Assembly (NCBI RefSeq): GCF_007655135.1
Contig: NC_045129.1
Coordinates: 19,690,274 to 19,754,273, forward strand
From: Punica granatum
Taxonomy: Eukaryota; Streptophyta; Magnoliopsida; Myrtales; Lythraceae
Direction of reading: 5' to 3'
DNA: 64,000 nt
Notes under the pieces: generated by a model
The model's database searches: none
What the model was told of the DNA's origin: nothing
What the model saw: the letters and a program-made list of their open reading frames with translations, nothing else
Translations under genes and position numbers: made by a program
In this document: in pieces, positions 32,206 to 42,886 of the stretch
How the letters are laid out: the number at the start of each line of letters is the position of its first letter
How positions within the stretch are numbered: position 1 is the stretch's first letter

Positions 32206-33705
32206 CTAAGGGTGGGCGAGGTTGCGCGCCCTTTTGTGCACTCGGTCCAACTCCGCGCTCAAACGGGCCATCTCCCGATCTAGATGTGCGACTCGGGCGC
32301 GTGCTCGAGTCAACTCCGTCTGAAGCTCCCTATAGTCTGCGACCTCTGCGCGGGAATTGACAAGCTCGCAACGGAGCCTATCTCGTTCCTCCCTGACGGC
32401 CCGTAGTTCCGCGTGCATGGCCGCTTGGATGGAGCTTTCAGTTTCGGGAGCGAGGGTAGATGTAGCTCGGGGAGTCGAGGCGGCCTGGGGCCATTGCGGC
32501 GGTGCCGATCCCTGTGAATAGAACCGAGCCACGTATGCTGATGTGGCGGAGAATGCTCGCTCTTCGTCGGTGGGGTGTTCGGGGAAGTACAGACGCTGTA
32601 TGGTGCTAGCGTCCCGTTGACGACGGATCTCCAGAATCTGTAGGAATCTTGCGGGGGCCGAGGATGTAGAGTCGGCCCACTGGATGCGGAAAGGTAGACG
32701 GTCCGCCTCGGCGGGAATGTCCTGTAGGCCGCCGAGCTGTTTGATTACCTGGCCGGGGAATACGAGCGTGCTCCCCAAGTGGCTGAGAAGGGGAACTCCC
32801 ACAATTCCGGGACATCCCGTGATCATGGGGCCGCCGGGATTCCATCGGGCGACCCATAAGAACCGTGCGGGCGTCAACTCACGCCAAAAACTCCTCCATT
32901 CCGAGAAGCTGTGCTCGGGAGGTGGGATGACTGGTGCAAGGCGTTCGATCAACGAACACTCGTCGGAGATGTAGGAGAATGGATGTGATGAGCAAAAGGG
33001 GCGGACGTGCGCGAGAAGTCAAGTCTGCAGTAAGTGCGGGGATCCCTTCATCCTGCCGCGCCGAACCTCTCTAACATAGTCAAGAGACCGAACGGTCTCG
33101 GCTAATAAAGCCTCCACATAACTATGGCCTCCCACCGCTTGGAGGACGACTTGGGCTATAGCCCCGTCAATGAGGTTCGGCGAGTGCGGGAACAGGAGAG
33201 TGCCAAAGACCAAGAGCAGGAATCCATGACAGGCATCGCGCTGATAGGAAGCCGTTGAAGGTGTCATTGCGCGGAGGAGCGTCCAATCGGAGAGCCACGC
33301 GATCCTGATGCCCTGATCCCACCTCTGATGAAGCTCCTCGTGGATGTCTTGAGTAGGTATGTGGAGAAGGGTGGAGAGCTGACTCTGGACGGTTGTGAAC
33401 GAGTTAGGCACGAAGATGCCGTGGGTCGTGGGCGTAGTCCTCTGGATGAGTGTCGTGTACTCCTCAATCGTAGGGGCTAACTCCGTCCCCTGGAAGTTGA
33501 ATACTGCGTGCTCGGGATCCCAAAATTCGGTGGCGGTCCTCAAGAAGATCCAATCCACCGGGGTCTCGGTGAACATAACCATATCTCCGATAATGCCCCG
33601 GATGAAAGAGTGATCCACCGGCCGGAGAGTCCTCCAAATGCGCATGATGTCTTGTCTTGGCGGTGTGATTGCTTCGAGTCTGAGACCGGGAGCCGGGCGG
33701 TCCAT
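32206..33705 (-). pseudogene. ORF1 of element B (one internal stop)
   Basis: Same family as the A ORF1, with MDRPAPGLRLE at the start and the coiled coil EERDRLRCELVNSRAEV near the end. TGA at 33019-33021 replaces the Trp of the LQIWLLAHIRPF motif seen in C. The frame is otherwise open on both sides. Confidence 0.87.
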
Positions 33706-34295
33706 CCTTACCTAGATGGAGGAGATGCCGGCTTAACATCTTAAGAACCAAATCAATGCAATGTCCTAAGTTTTTCGAAAAAAATGTATATAGTGCGGAA
33801 AGGTAAACTGTAGTCGTGTTCTTTACAGTGTACATCGCTCTTTCTTACAAAAAACAACAAAATGCCCGTCCTAACAAACAAAAAAACTACGGGCCGACTC
33901 AAGGACTCGACTTTTGGGTCGGTTGACGGCATGGAGGCAAAAATTGGTCCAGCATGACGGTCCCTGTGTATGCATGGCTTTTGGTGCTACTGGGAGAACC
34001 GCTAACTAGGGGTGGGGGCTCCCGATACAAGAGTGTGAATTCCTTGAAATCGGGCGAGGATCTTTGGGGGCCGGTTCGGTGGCATAGCCAACTGGAGCCG
34101 TTCCCTTACTTGGAACCTCTGACTAACCTAGCTTCCTATATTGGTGCTCGTGGGATTTCGGACAAGGTACTTAAGAACCCGCTAGAATGATGCGATGCAA
34201 ATGCAAGAAGTAATGGTGCTTGAAAATAAATGTACGGAAAGCGATAAATAAACACGCAAGCAAGCAACCGGATACGAGCCCGAACCCTCTAAGTG
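33706..34295 (-). other. Leader of element B
   Basis: It includes the AG|GTAAGG donor-like sequence directly before ORF1 and the CCGAC...GTCGG stem-loop (33894-33922). Confidence 0.7.
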
Positions 34296-34313
34296 TCCCC
34301 AGTGGAGTCGCCA
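34296..34313 (-). promoter_or_regulatory. Primer-binding site of element B, tRNA-Arg
   Basis: The minus strand reads TGGCGACTCCACTGGGGA, 3 nt from the LTR end at 34317. Confidence 0.9.
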
Positions 34314-34316
34314 ATC

Positions 34317-35033
34317 TGTGCGCACCCGAATTTCATCTTGTCGGAGCACGCATGCGCGCGCCTAAGCAAACGCGGCTTGGGAGTGTCCACCTTCCCGGGG
34401 ACGCGCGACGAGCGCACGTGAGAAGAAGTCGCCACTTGCCATTTTACGACCCGAAGGTCGAGGGCCGGCAAGTTACCCGGGTCTAGGGGTACGGGGTACA
34501 CCTAAATGCTAAGGCAATGGTCGTACGGAATCGGAAATTCCGAATTCGGGGGTTCTATTACGTGTGGGCCTATATCCCACACGCCCTTTCGGTACTCTAG
34601 CTTGCTAGGCTTGCCGTTTCGTTTGTTTACCGCGTGATTTAGAGTTGCACTCGACTCGCCTGTTTTGACACCGTAAATTCGATGAATTGATCAAGTCGGG
34701 CCAAGAGTCCGAAAGATGAGTAGGCTTGTGCATCGAGGAGTCGGTTCACTATCTTAGCGTTACTGTTCGTCAAACCGTGATGGTCGAATCCCTACGTGAA
34801 CCGAAACCACGAGTATCCGAGCTTACTCACCCTTTGGTGACAATAGACTGACTTGACCGGTTCGACACTCGAACCTCTCGCTCGCCGATCGGAGATCCTT
34901 ACAAATGAATGAATAGATGTACAAATAAGATCCTCACAATGTTCTCTCGAATAATTACAAAGTGTAACTGAATAAGTAAATGGATCCCGATCGGTTTGCA
35001 TTGGGCTAATATTCCACTCCGGCTCACCGTGAG
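34317..35033 (-). repeat. Last 717 bp of the 5' LTR of element B
   Basis: The plus strand starts TGTGCGCACCCGAATTT and parallels 35222-35935 of the C LTR. It stops at CCGTGAG, where an inverted LTR start begins. Confidence 0.88.
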
Positions 35034-35221
35034 TGTCAGCACCCCATTTTGGCCCATCGGCTTCCTACAGGAGAATCCCCGATCAAAGCCCGAGTTACTA
35101 TTCATCACTCGGCAATCAGAGGGGAGCGGTCAGAAGAACATACAGGCAAAGAACCCCGAAAACAGCGAAGCCGGCACTGTGGCACTATTTATCACCGAAC
35201 CACCGAAGCATCGAAAGGTGC
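35034..35221 (+). repeat. LTR start fragment X, 188 bp, inverted
   Basis: It begins TGTCAGCACCCCATTTTGGC and continues like the reverse complement of the C LTR from 40429 downward, with an internal loss of roughly 75 bp. It lies between the B LTR and the exact end of the C LTR. It is best read as the 5' edge of an element or LTR that inserted into B and was itself hit by the C array. Confidence 0.82.
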
Positions 35222-38200
35222 TGTGCGCACCCGAATTTAATCTCGTCGGGGCACGCATGCGCGCGCCTAAGCAAACGCGGCTTGGGAGCGTCCACCTTCC
35301 CGGGAACGCGCGACGGACGCACGTGAGAAGGAGTCGCCACTTGCCATTTTACGACCCGAAGATCGAGGGCCGGCAAGTTACCCGGGTCTAGGGGTACCGG
35401 GTACACCTAAATGCTAAGGCAATGGTCGTACGGAACCGAAAATTCCGAATTCGGGGGTTCTATTACGTGCGGACCTATATCCCGCACGCCCTCTCGGTAC
35501 TCTAACTTGCTAGGCTTGCCGTTTTGTTTATTTACCGCGTGATTTAGAGTTGTGCTCGACTCACCCGTTTTGACACCGTAAATTCGATGAATTGATCAAG
35601 TCGGGCTAAGAGTCCGAAAGATGAGTAGGTTCGTGTGTCGAGGAATCGGTTCACTATCTTAGAGTTACAGTTCATTGAACCGTGATGGTCGATTCCCTGT
35701 GCGAACCGAGATCGCGAGTATTCGAGCTTACTCATCTCTTGGTGACGATAGACCGACTTAATCGACTCGACACTCGGACCTCTTGCTCACCGATCGGGGA
35801 TCCTTACAAGTGGATGAATGTACAAATGAAATCCTCGCGATGTTCTCTCGAATAATTACAAAGTGCAACTGAATAAGTAAATGGATCCCGATCGGCTTGC
35901 ATTGGGCCAATATTCCGCTCCGGCTCACCGTGTGTTTTGAATGACCGATAAACAAATTAAGGCAACGCGGGCTCAAAGAGCCGGGGGTCGGGTCCAATCG
36001 AGCCGACGATTTGCAGGAGAACCGATTAGTTCCCACTGTAACCGTTGGACCGATCGAGCTCCCGGGTGATATCTAAACACGTTTCACGCATTCAATCCAA
36101 ATTGCCTTCCACATAGGCCATATTTGGAGTGTGATGGTGACTCGAGGCTAGATCCCATTCCGCACTCGGGTTGCGCGCGCTCGATGAATTAAGAGGCGTT
36201 GGACCTCGTGTTCGGTGATTTGGGGCGTTGGACCCCGTGCAACACGTAACCTATGGGTTCGGGCCCGAGCCGCAATAAATCATCAAAAAAGCAAGAATAA
36301 AACAGAAGAAAACTGATATAACTGACACAATACAGAGAGCAACTGACAACAACTGATAAGTGTCAGTGAATACAAACGAATTGTGTATTAGGCCGAATGT
36401 ACGTGATTTAATCAGTTTATTAACCGGGGTTGATTAGCAAACAGTGCATCTATCCTAGGCAAGCATAAGTGGTGGATTGGAATGGGGTTCTAAGCCGATT
36501 ACATGTGTGTGTTCGTTTTATGACTCTCATTCAGTTAAGTGTCATTGCGGTTTCACCGAATTAGCCAAACTCGTGTTTTGACTCTAGATTGGAATCTATC
36601 ATTCCGCTTATCCATTATCTAGTGTTTGATTAGGCCGAATGTATGATTAGTCCGGTTCTTTGTATTTCGTAACTGAAATGAAATGCCCCCCTCCACCGAA
36701 TCTACGATAGGAAGATAGAAACACCGAAAGTGGACGGAATGGGCCGTGCGAATGAGACTCGTACCCGAACGGGTAGCCCTTTTCCGTCCATAGATCGAGG
36801 CGTTTCCGACTCCCTAGCGCCTAGGGTATCGGTGAATCACGGAGTGACAATTATGCCCTTGGACAATAAAATTGCAATGTTCGTGTACAAATTGGAGATC
36901 GCGTCACACGAAAGAGTCTAAGAAGGACTCTCATGCCCCGACTCGAGTCGCCTCAAATTGGGCCCGGACTCGAGTCGTGGCACGTGAGTACTCCCTAGGC
37001 ATCAATTCTATTCGTGTTACACGACTCGGTATTTTGAAATTGTGAATTTTTAATAGAGAAGGGCATTCTCGCCGTTCCGTGAATCATCGATGCGTTTACA
37101 AATTAATAACCAATTTACCCAATTATTTAGTCCGAATGATTTAATTAGCCGAGTAGCACGTCCCGTTTATCCCATTTGTGAAATTATTCGATGTTTGTGG
37201 CTCCTTGCTACGGTTATCATTGGTTTAATGAATAATGGTCCGAAATCCATTCGCCTATTATGAGATTAACACACGTCTAGCGACGGAACACGGATACGAA
37301 TACACTCAATTCCAAGGATCGAACGCGAGACGGCGGAGGAGACCGCCCTAGACCAGGGAGGGGTCGAGGAGCACTCGGCCCTTTTCCGAGGGATGGGGCC
37401 GAGAGACCTCCTTGACCCGCCTTGGGTCACGGATGGTATCCCACGTCGGTTCGGGCCATTCCTTGCATGCATAATACATCAAGCACGTTAATACATGTTT
37501 TGCTCATCTCGATATCACCGTGACCATAATCACATAAAGTCATGCAAATACGTACGAAAGAGATATTTAAACGGAAAACAACAAAGGCGGCATTGACTCA
37601 AATGATAACGAAATGAATGAAACATGGGAATCGATCCGTCTCGAGGCGGGAGAAGGCTTCCCGGACCCGTGTGGTCCACGGAAGCCCTCGGCCACACTCC
37701 AGCAAGGAGGGCCGTGGGCTTTCATGGCTCACACGAGTCGGGAGAGCTTCTTCGACCCCGATTCGGAACATTTCCCGTCATGTTAATATGACACGTGCGA
37801 TTGATGGTAAAGAGCATGGGAATCGACTCTTCGGGAAAAGAGAGGCCTCCATGACCCCGTATAGGCCAAAGGAGCTCACGGGTCTCTCCATGGAGACTAG
37901 ACCGTGAGTCCCATGGCTCAACCCGTGGCCAAGGGAGTCTCTCCCGATCGGAATCGAACCATTTCCCTTCGTCTAATCACCCCTTAGTCGAGATTAGTGA
38001 CTTCTCGCACCTAGAGACGGCTTGATCCTGGAAGAGGAGAGGGTCATGGACCCTAGGGAGCCGAAAAGACTCACGGCTTTCCTCCATGAGGTTCGACCGA
38101 GAGACTCTAGGGCCTCCTCGAGTCTATGTCGATCTCCTGTTCTTAGATCCGACCCTCCTATCATAATGCATGCACATTAACACGATATATGGACGTGCAT

Positions 38201-39125
38201 AATAGAGGAAACGTGTATGTGATGATGCATGGCGTGCATGAGAGCATAGATGCGGAAGAAAAAAAAAACAAGCTTTCATGCATACGGGTCTTTAGGACGT
38301 GCGGACACCTCATACAAGCAAAGATCGGAGGTCCTAGCTTCCTTAAGTTGTAGATGCACGTTACCTAGCCCCGTTGCAAGAGGGAAAGAGTCGGGGACGT
38401 AGCCGTGGGAGTCGCAAGACTCGGCTAGAAGGCTACGGGTGGTTGACCCGGATGTTGGCAACCGCGGCAGTCCGTGGAAAAATGGGTCGGCACGCGAGCT
38501 CCGGGCACGGCACGATGCAAGGCCGGGTTCGTTGGACTCCTAAGAGACGGATCTACACGACCATGGGCAGACCCGAGCGTGCCAAGGCCTGAACAAACCC
38601 GAAAATGTGAGAGAAAACTCGGTAAAAATGAGGAAAACCCGGTTAGAGAGAAACGGGTGAATGGTGGTTGTGCACGGTTGATCGGCCCTCGGACCGTGAC
38701 CACCTCTTCACGGGGGAGAGTGAGGGTTGTGAGGAACCCTTTGAACGTGATGGCACGACTCGCCGAAGTCGTGGGAAGAAATGGCACGTGGCTTGCTCGG
38801 TGTGCGCGGCTAGGGAAGTCTCGGGACCCGAAAGTTCTCACGGCTGGAGCGGGGTGTTGGAGGCCTCAAATCGAAAATCTAAGCCCGGAAATGGACTTAG
38901 GGGGTGGGAAATATGTAGGCTAGGAAGTTTGATGATTTTTGGCTTAAGTCGGGTCGGGTGGTTACCGGAATACCGGGTGGTTTTCCGGCGATTTTAGCCG
39001 GTTTCGGCCTTGGCACGGGCTGAACGAAAGTGAGGGAGAGGGCTGGAGCTTGAGAGGTTTTTGGAGAGATTGGCTTGAGAGAGAAGGAGAATGGAGAAGT
39101 GATTAAGTCTAATGATCAATGGGAA

Positions 39126-39131
39126 CTTATA
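39126..39131 (-). promoter_or_regulatory. TATA box of the C LTR
   Basis: The minus strand reads CCTATAAG, followed like A by TTAATCACTTCTCC. The D/E LTR copy is at 60750-60755. Confidence 0.65.
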
Positions 39132-39366
39132 GGATGTGCTAATGGCTTGATTAAGATGAGCTAAGTGTAGTTAAGGGGAGCTTATAGGGGCTGCTGAAAT
39201 TCCCAATGGGATTAGGGAGGGGAATGTGTCACATAGTGTGTAGGGGAAGCAAGAGGGGTGATGGGTGTGATGGATGGATGGAGGGAGGTGATGGATGTGA
39301 GGGAAATTCAAAATGTGTGGTGGAGGGAGTGTCTTGGGAGGTGGAGCCGTCGGCCATGGAGGGGGA

Positions 39367-39442
39367 AGCCGCGGCTTGGGGCTGTCCAATCGGAGCCGTG
39401 GCTGATTGTGGGCGAGCCGTGGCTTGGGGTTGAGCCACGGCT
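39367..39442 (-). promoter_or_regulatory. Four AGCC[A/G]CGGCT palindromes upstream of the TATA box
   Basis: Copies at 39367-39376, 39394-39403, 39415-39424 and 39433-39442, with a CCAAT/ATTGG motif at about 39385. The D/E LTR has the same four at 60991, 61018, 61039 and 61057. They could bind a dimeric transcription factor; this is inference. Confidence 0.45.
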
Positions 39443-40429
39443 TGATGGCTCGGCTTGGCTGAGCTGTGGGATCCACTTGATTGAGAGAAAAGCCGGAAAA
39501 TACTTGAGACTTGATTGAGCGCGCGTCCGATCTCCGATGTCCAATTAATTTATGGATTTGGAATGCTTGAATGACAAGGATTTGAATGAGCCTAATATCG
39601 CCATGCGTCGTGTGGACGAACGTTCGGGCGACTCGGCGCCTCGGGAGTCGGTTTTGCCCTGTTCGGACGTTCGGAGTGGAGTTTAGCGTCCCTTGACCCT
39701 CGATTGATCTTTGTGCATTCTTGCATTCGTTTTGGCGATCCTTTTGCCCCGTGGGAGATCGTTGGCTCGTCATCCTCGATCGGGGACCGTTGGCCCGGGA
39801 AGACCAAGGGACTCTGACCGGGATTTTCTCAGTGTGCCCTTAATGCCTTGAGGTGCTTGGGGATTATTGTGAGGTGCTCAGAGATCGCTGTAGTCTCTGC
39901 TTTCCGTGGAAATGCCCGAAGGCTCGCCGGGAGGCGTTCGTGACCACTGAAACGTACTTCTGAAGCTTGTTCCCCGGCCCTGGTGGTCCCTGGGTGCCTG
40001 TAGGCCCGTTTTGAGGGGCCGTTTGCTTGTCAGTGGAGCGAACCCCGGGAGCTCTGTCAGAAAAGGCGTCCGTGGGGGATCGGGGTGTCCCGGCTTAAGC
40101 AGGATGTCCCGAAAATGCGCCCGAACGTGTCATTGGTCATTTTAGCACTGAGAGGGATTTTTGGAGCCCCATATTGGGCACCTTTCGGTGCTTCGGTGAC
40201 TCAGTGATGAATAGTGCCATAGTGCCAGCTCTGCCGTTTTCGGGGTTTTTTGTCCGTTCGTTCTTCCGATGGCTTTCCTTTGCTTTTCTTAGTGACCCAG
40301 CTCTTCTCTCATTGTTCATGACTCCGTGCCCGCCTATTTGCCTCTGATTGCCGGGTCATGAATAGCAACCCGGGCTTTGATCGGGAATTCTCGTGTGGGA
40401 AGCCGGTGGGCCAAAATGGGGTGCTGACA

Positions 40430-40443
40430 GCTTGCCCCTCTTT
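40430..40443 (-). promoter_or_regulatory. Polypurine tract of element C
   Basis: The minus strand reads AAAGAGGGGCAAGC directly before the LTR. Confidence 0.87.
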
Positions 40444-40582
40444 GGTTGCATGCTCGGTTAGAGGGTGTAGCCAAAGACCATAACAAGCATCCCCTTTTTG
40501 GTCCCGGCGACCGCTCCGTTATAGCTTCACCGTGGTTGCTCGCGGCATGCTTGGATGTATTGGGATATTGCTGGAAATTAAG

Positions 40583-40940
40583 ACCGGGACGGACCCGAAA
40601 GAAGCCGGGATAGACCCGAGAGAAAACAGGATGAATCTGAAAGAAACCAAGGTGGACCTGAATAAGGATTTAAAAGCCGGGATGCACCCGAGACAGGGAT
40701 TTAAAAGCCGGAGTGGACCCGAAACAGGAATTTAAAAGCCGGGATGGACCTGAGACAGGAATTTAAAAGCCGGGATGGACCCTAGGGGCCAGGATAGACC
40801 TGAACAGAAAATTAAAAGCCGGGATGGACCCGAGGGGCCAGGATAGACCTGAACTGGAATTTAAAAGCCGGGATGGACCCGAGGGGCCAGGATAGACCCG
40901 AACTGGAATTTATAAGCCGGGATGGAACCGAGACGGGAAT
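40583..40940 (-). repeat. 3' UTR tandem repeat of element C (31- and 49-bp units)
   Basis: The core AATTTAAAAGCCGGGATGG recurs, spaced about 30 bp (short unit) or 49 bp (long unit with GGGGCCAGGATAGACCTGAA). I count three long units here against seven in E. Confidence 0.9.
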
Positions 40941-41561
40941 TTGAAATTTGGAATTTGTGCAGAGCGCTGTGTGATACGGCTTGCTTGGCGTTTGGATGTG
41001 GATTGCTCTGTGCGTGGCGACCAATGATGACCTCTTAACACTTGTCCTTTTCTGAACATCATTGGTTGGGGTGGTGCGGTGCATCCCTCGACGATTTCCA
41101 AGTCTTCGAGAACACGGTTCGCCACGTGAGGCAGACGCGAGTCCGTCGGCGGGGAGCGTCCCCTGGGGTTCCTGATCACACCTGTACAGGGAAAAGAGAA
41201 GCCTACAAAGGATGTCAGCCGCGTGAAATCGTCTAGACTACGACGCGTAAAGGAATCTATGTAAAGATGTGTTGGGGCATGATATTGGTGGCCATTTGGA
41301 GGGCGGCCGCGTCCCTATTGAAGAATAGCTTTTCTGAGACGGATAACCCGTAGAATTATGTGCATAAAGGTAATGGGAGGGATCTTCTGGGATCCTCCAA
41401 ATCAAGGATACGTCGATTCGATCCCGCCCCAAGGCGAGTCTCGAGCCTGGAGAGGCGAAGAGAGTTTGCTTCTGTAGAAGAGTGTCGAACCACTACTCGG
41501 CGTAGCTTCACAGGGAAAGTGTCGCTGTTCTTTCGTGGTCGAGCCGACATTGTCCCCTAAC
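40941..41561 (-). other. 3' untranslated segment of element C
   Basis: Non-coding; the part near 41350-41500 matches A 14400-14525 (GTATCCTTGATTTGGAGGATCC region). Small ORFs here are reproduced in E only because the copies are near-identical. Confidence 0.55.
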
Positions 41562-41839
41562 TTTTGCCTAGGCCGCAAAATGCATGATGACCTAGCGGGG
41601 TGTTTTATTTGATCTTTCCCACATAAATGCTCACCTTTTGCTGCGGTTCCTGCGTTCGGGTGAGACCGCACCCCTCGGGTCCTCTAACTTTTGCCTAGGC
41701 CGCCTCGAAGAGGTTTTCGCCCTAGCGAGGAAATGACTTATGCTCTCCTTTTGCCGCGACTCCCCTTTGCGGGATTTTAAGTCGTGCCACTCGTTCCCTA
41801 GCTTTTGCCTAGGCCGCCTCAAAGAGGTTTTCGACCTAG
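41562..41839 (-). other. Five stem-loop array with GCAAAA (element C)
   Basis: Read on the minus strand, five hairpins follow in the same order as in A. Pairs in C include CTAGG/CCTAG, CGACT/AGTCG and TGCGGT/ACCGCA, where A has CTAGG/CCTAG, CGGTT/AACCG and TGCGA/TCGTA. The changes keep pairing, which supports an RNA structure over a peptide. Confidence 0.7.
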
Positions 41840-41975
41840 CGGGAAAGTTTATTTTTTTCTCTCAGGAAAGCTCAATATTGGACAAATGGTGGGAGTTGAT
41901 GTTCGTTTACAGAAACAGAAATGTCTTACGATAGGAACGGGCACGGAACCCGGTGGACAAAGAATGTACAGGCGT
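41840..41975 (-). other. Start of the element C 3' untranslated region
   Basis: Short non-coding stretch between the integrase stop and the stem-loop array; nothing further recognised. Confidence 0.5.
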
Positions 41976-42886
41976 TCAAGGATAGTACTTCTTGATGGCA
42001 TCAGCGTTGACGGGGAGGGCGTTTTCAGCGCCGTCCATGTCGCTTAGAATGACCGCTCCTCCGGAGAAGACCTCTTTGACGACGAAGGGACCGTCGTATT
42101 TGTACGAGAACTTCCCTCGAGAGTCCGGCGTGATGTGTAGGACTTTCCTCAAAACAAGGTCGCCGGGTTTGAAGTCGCGGTGGCAGACTCTTGTGTTAAA
42201 GGCTCGAGCCATTCTTTGTTGGTAGCACTGTCCGTGGCATAGCGCTTTCAGCCTCTTTTCATCGATGAGGTTCAGTTGCTCGTATCGCTGTTTTGCCCAC
42301 TCCGCTTCTGCAATTCGGCCTCTGCGAGAATCCTCATGGAGGGGATCTCCACTTTGACTGGGAGGACGGCCTCCATGCCATAGACTAGGGAGTTCGGGGT
42401 TGCCCCGGTTGAAGTCCGTATTGATGTCCGGTACGCCAGGAGTGCATAGGGGAGCATCTCGTGCCAATCCTTGTAGTTCACCGTCATTTTCTCGATGATC
42501 TTTTTGATGTTCTTATTTGCCGCTTCCACCGCACCGTTCATTTGGGGATGGTACGGGGTGGAGTTGGGGTGTCGGATTTTGAATTGTGCACAGAGCTCAT
42601 CGATAACCTTCTTGTTCAGGTTCTTGGCGTTGTCCGTGATGATCTTGGCGGGGACTCCATACCGGGCGATGACGTCGCGTCTGATAAAGCGGGCGACGAC
42701 CTTTGCGGTGACTGACGCAAGAATGATGGCCTCGATCCATTTGGTGAAGTAATCGATTGCCACCAAAATGAACATATGCCCGTTAGACGCTTTGGGGTTG
42801 ATCGGGCCGATCACATCCATTCCCCACATCGAAAAAGGCCATGGTGCTGTCATGGGGCACAATTCGTTAGGGGGCGTTTGATTAGG
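41976..42886 (-). pseudogene. pol: Integrase core and C terminus of element C (two frameshifts)
   Basis: The core begins after a 1-nt deletion near 42887 and shows D in GMDVIG, D in IITDNAKN and E in AVEAANKNIKK. A second 1-nt deletion near 42303 (in LAEAEL) moves the frame again. The last part has KVLHITPDSRG, YDGPFVVKEV and ends at TGA 41976-41978. Confidence 0.88.

Larger units (their letters stand above)
25944..35033 (-). mobile_element. Element B: 5' LTR end to second RNase H, truncated
   Basis: A family-2 element on the minus strand. It retains the last 717 bp of its 5' LTR, PBS, leader, ORF1, gag, protease/G-patch, intron and RT to the end of aRH. Integrase and 3' LTR are absent because the F LTR begins at 25943. 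Its LTR is cut at 35033 by an oppositely oriented LTR start. It carries three nonsense mutations and two frameshifts. Confidence 0.9.
35222..40429 (-). repeat. 3' LTR of element C (5,208 bp)
   Basis: The minus strand runs from TGTCAGCACCCC (40429) to CGGGTGCGCACA (35222). The PPT adjoins it on the right. It contains a TATA box (39126-39131) and, upstream of it, four 10-bp palindromic motifs (39367-39442). Several 60-200 codon ORFs on both strands, copied in the D/E LTR, show no protein features. Confidence 0.92.

Noticed and set aside
34296..34313. tRNA-Arg-like sequence (also 20417, 51684, 57184, 4341)
   Set aside because: Only the 3' end of a tRNA is matched, always next to an LTR: these are primer-binding sites, not tRNA genes.
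38425..38923. 138- and 149-codon ORFs in the C LTR, repeated at 60066-60564
   Set aside because: Overlap on both strands, no domain features; they are kept only because the LTR copies are nearly identical.
39171..39773. 200-codon Pro/Ser-rich minus-strand ORF in the C LTR
   Set aside because: Lies across the TATA/promoter region; shortened in the D/E copy, no recognisable domain.
41402..41822. Minus-strand ORFs with repeated RPRQKL across the stem-loop array
   Set aside because: The frame is closed after about 30 codons in A, whereas the stems are kept by paired changes.
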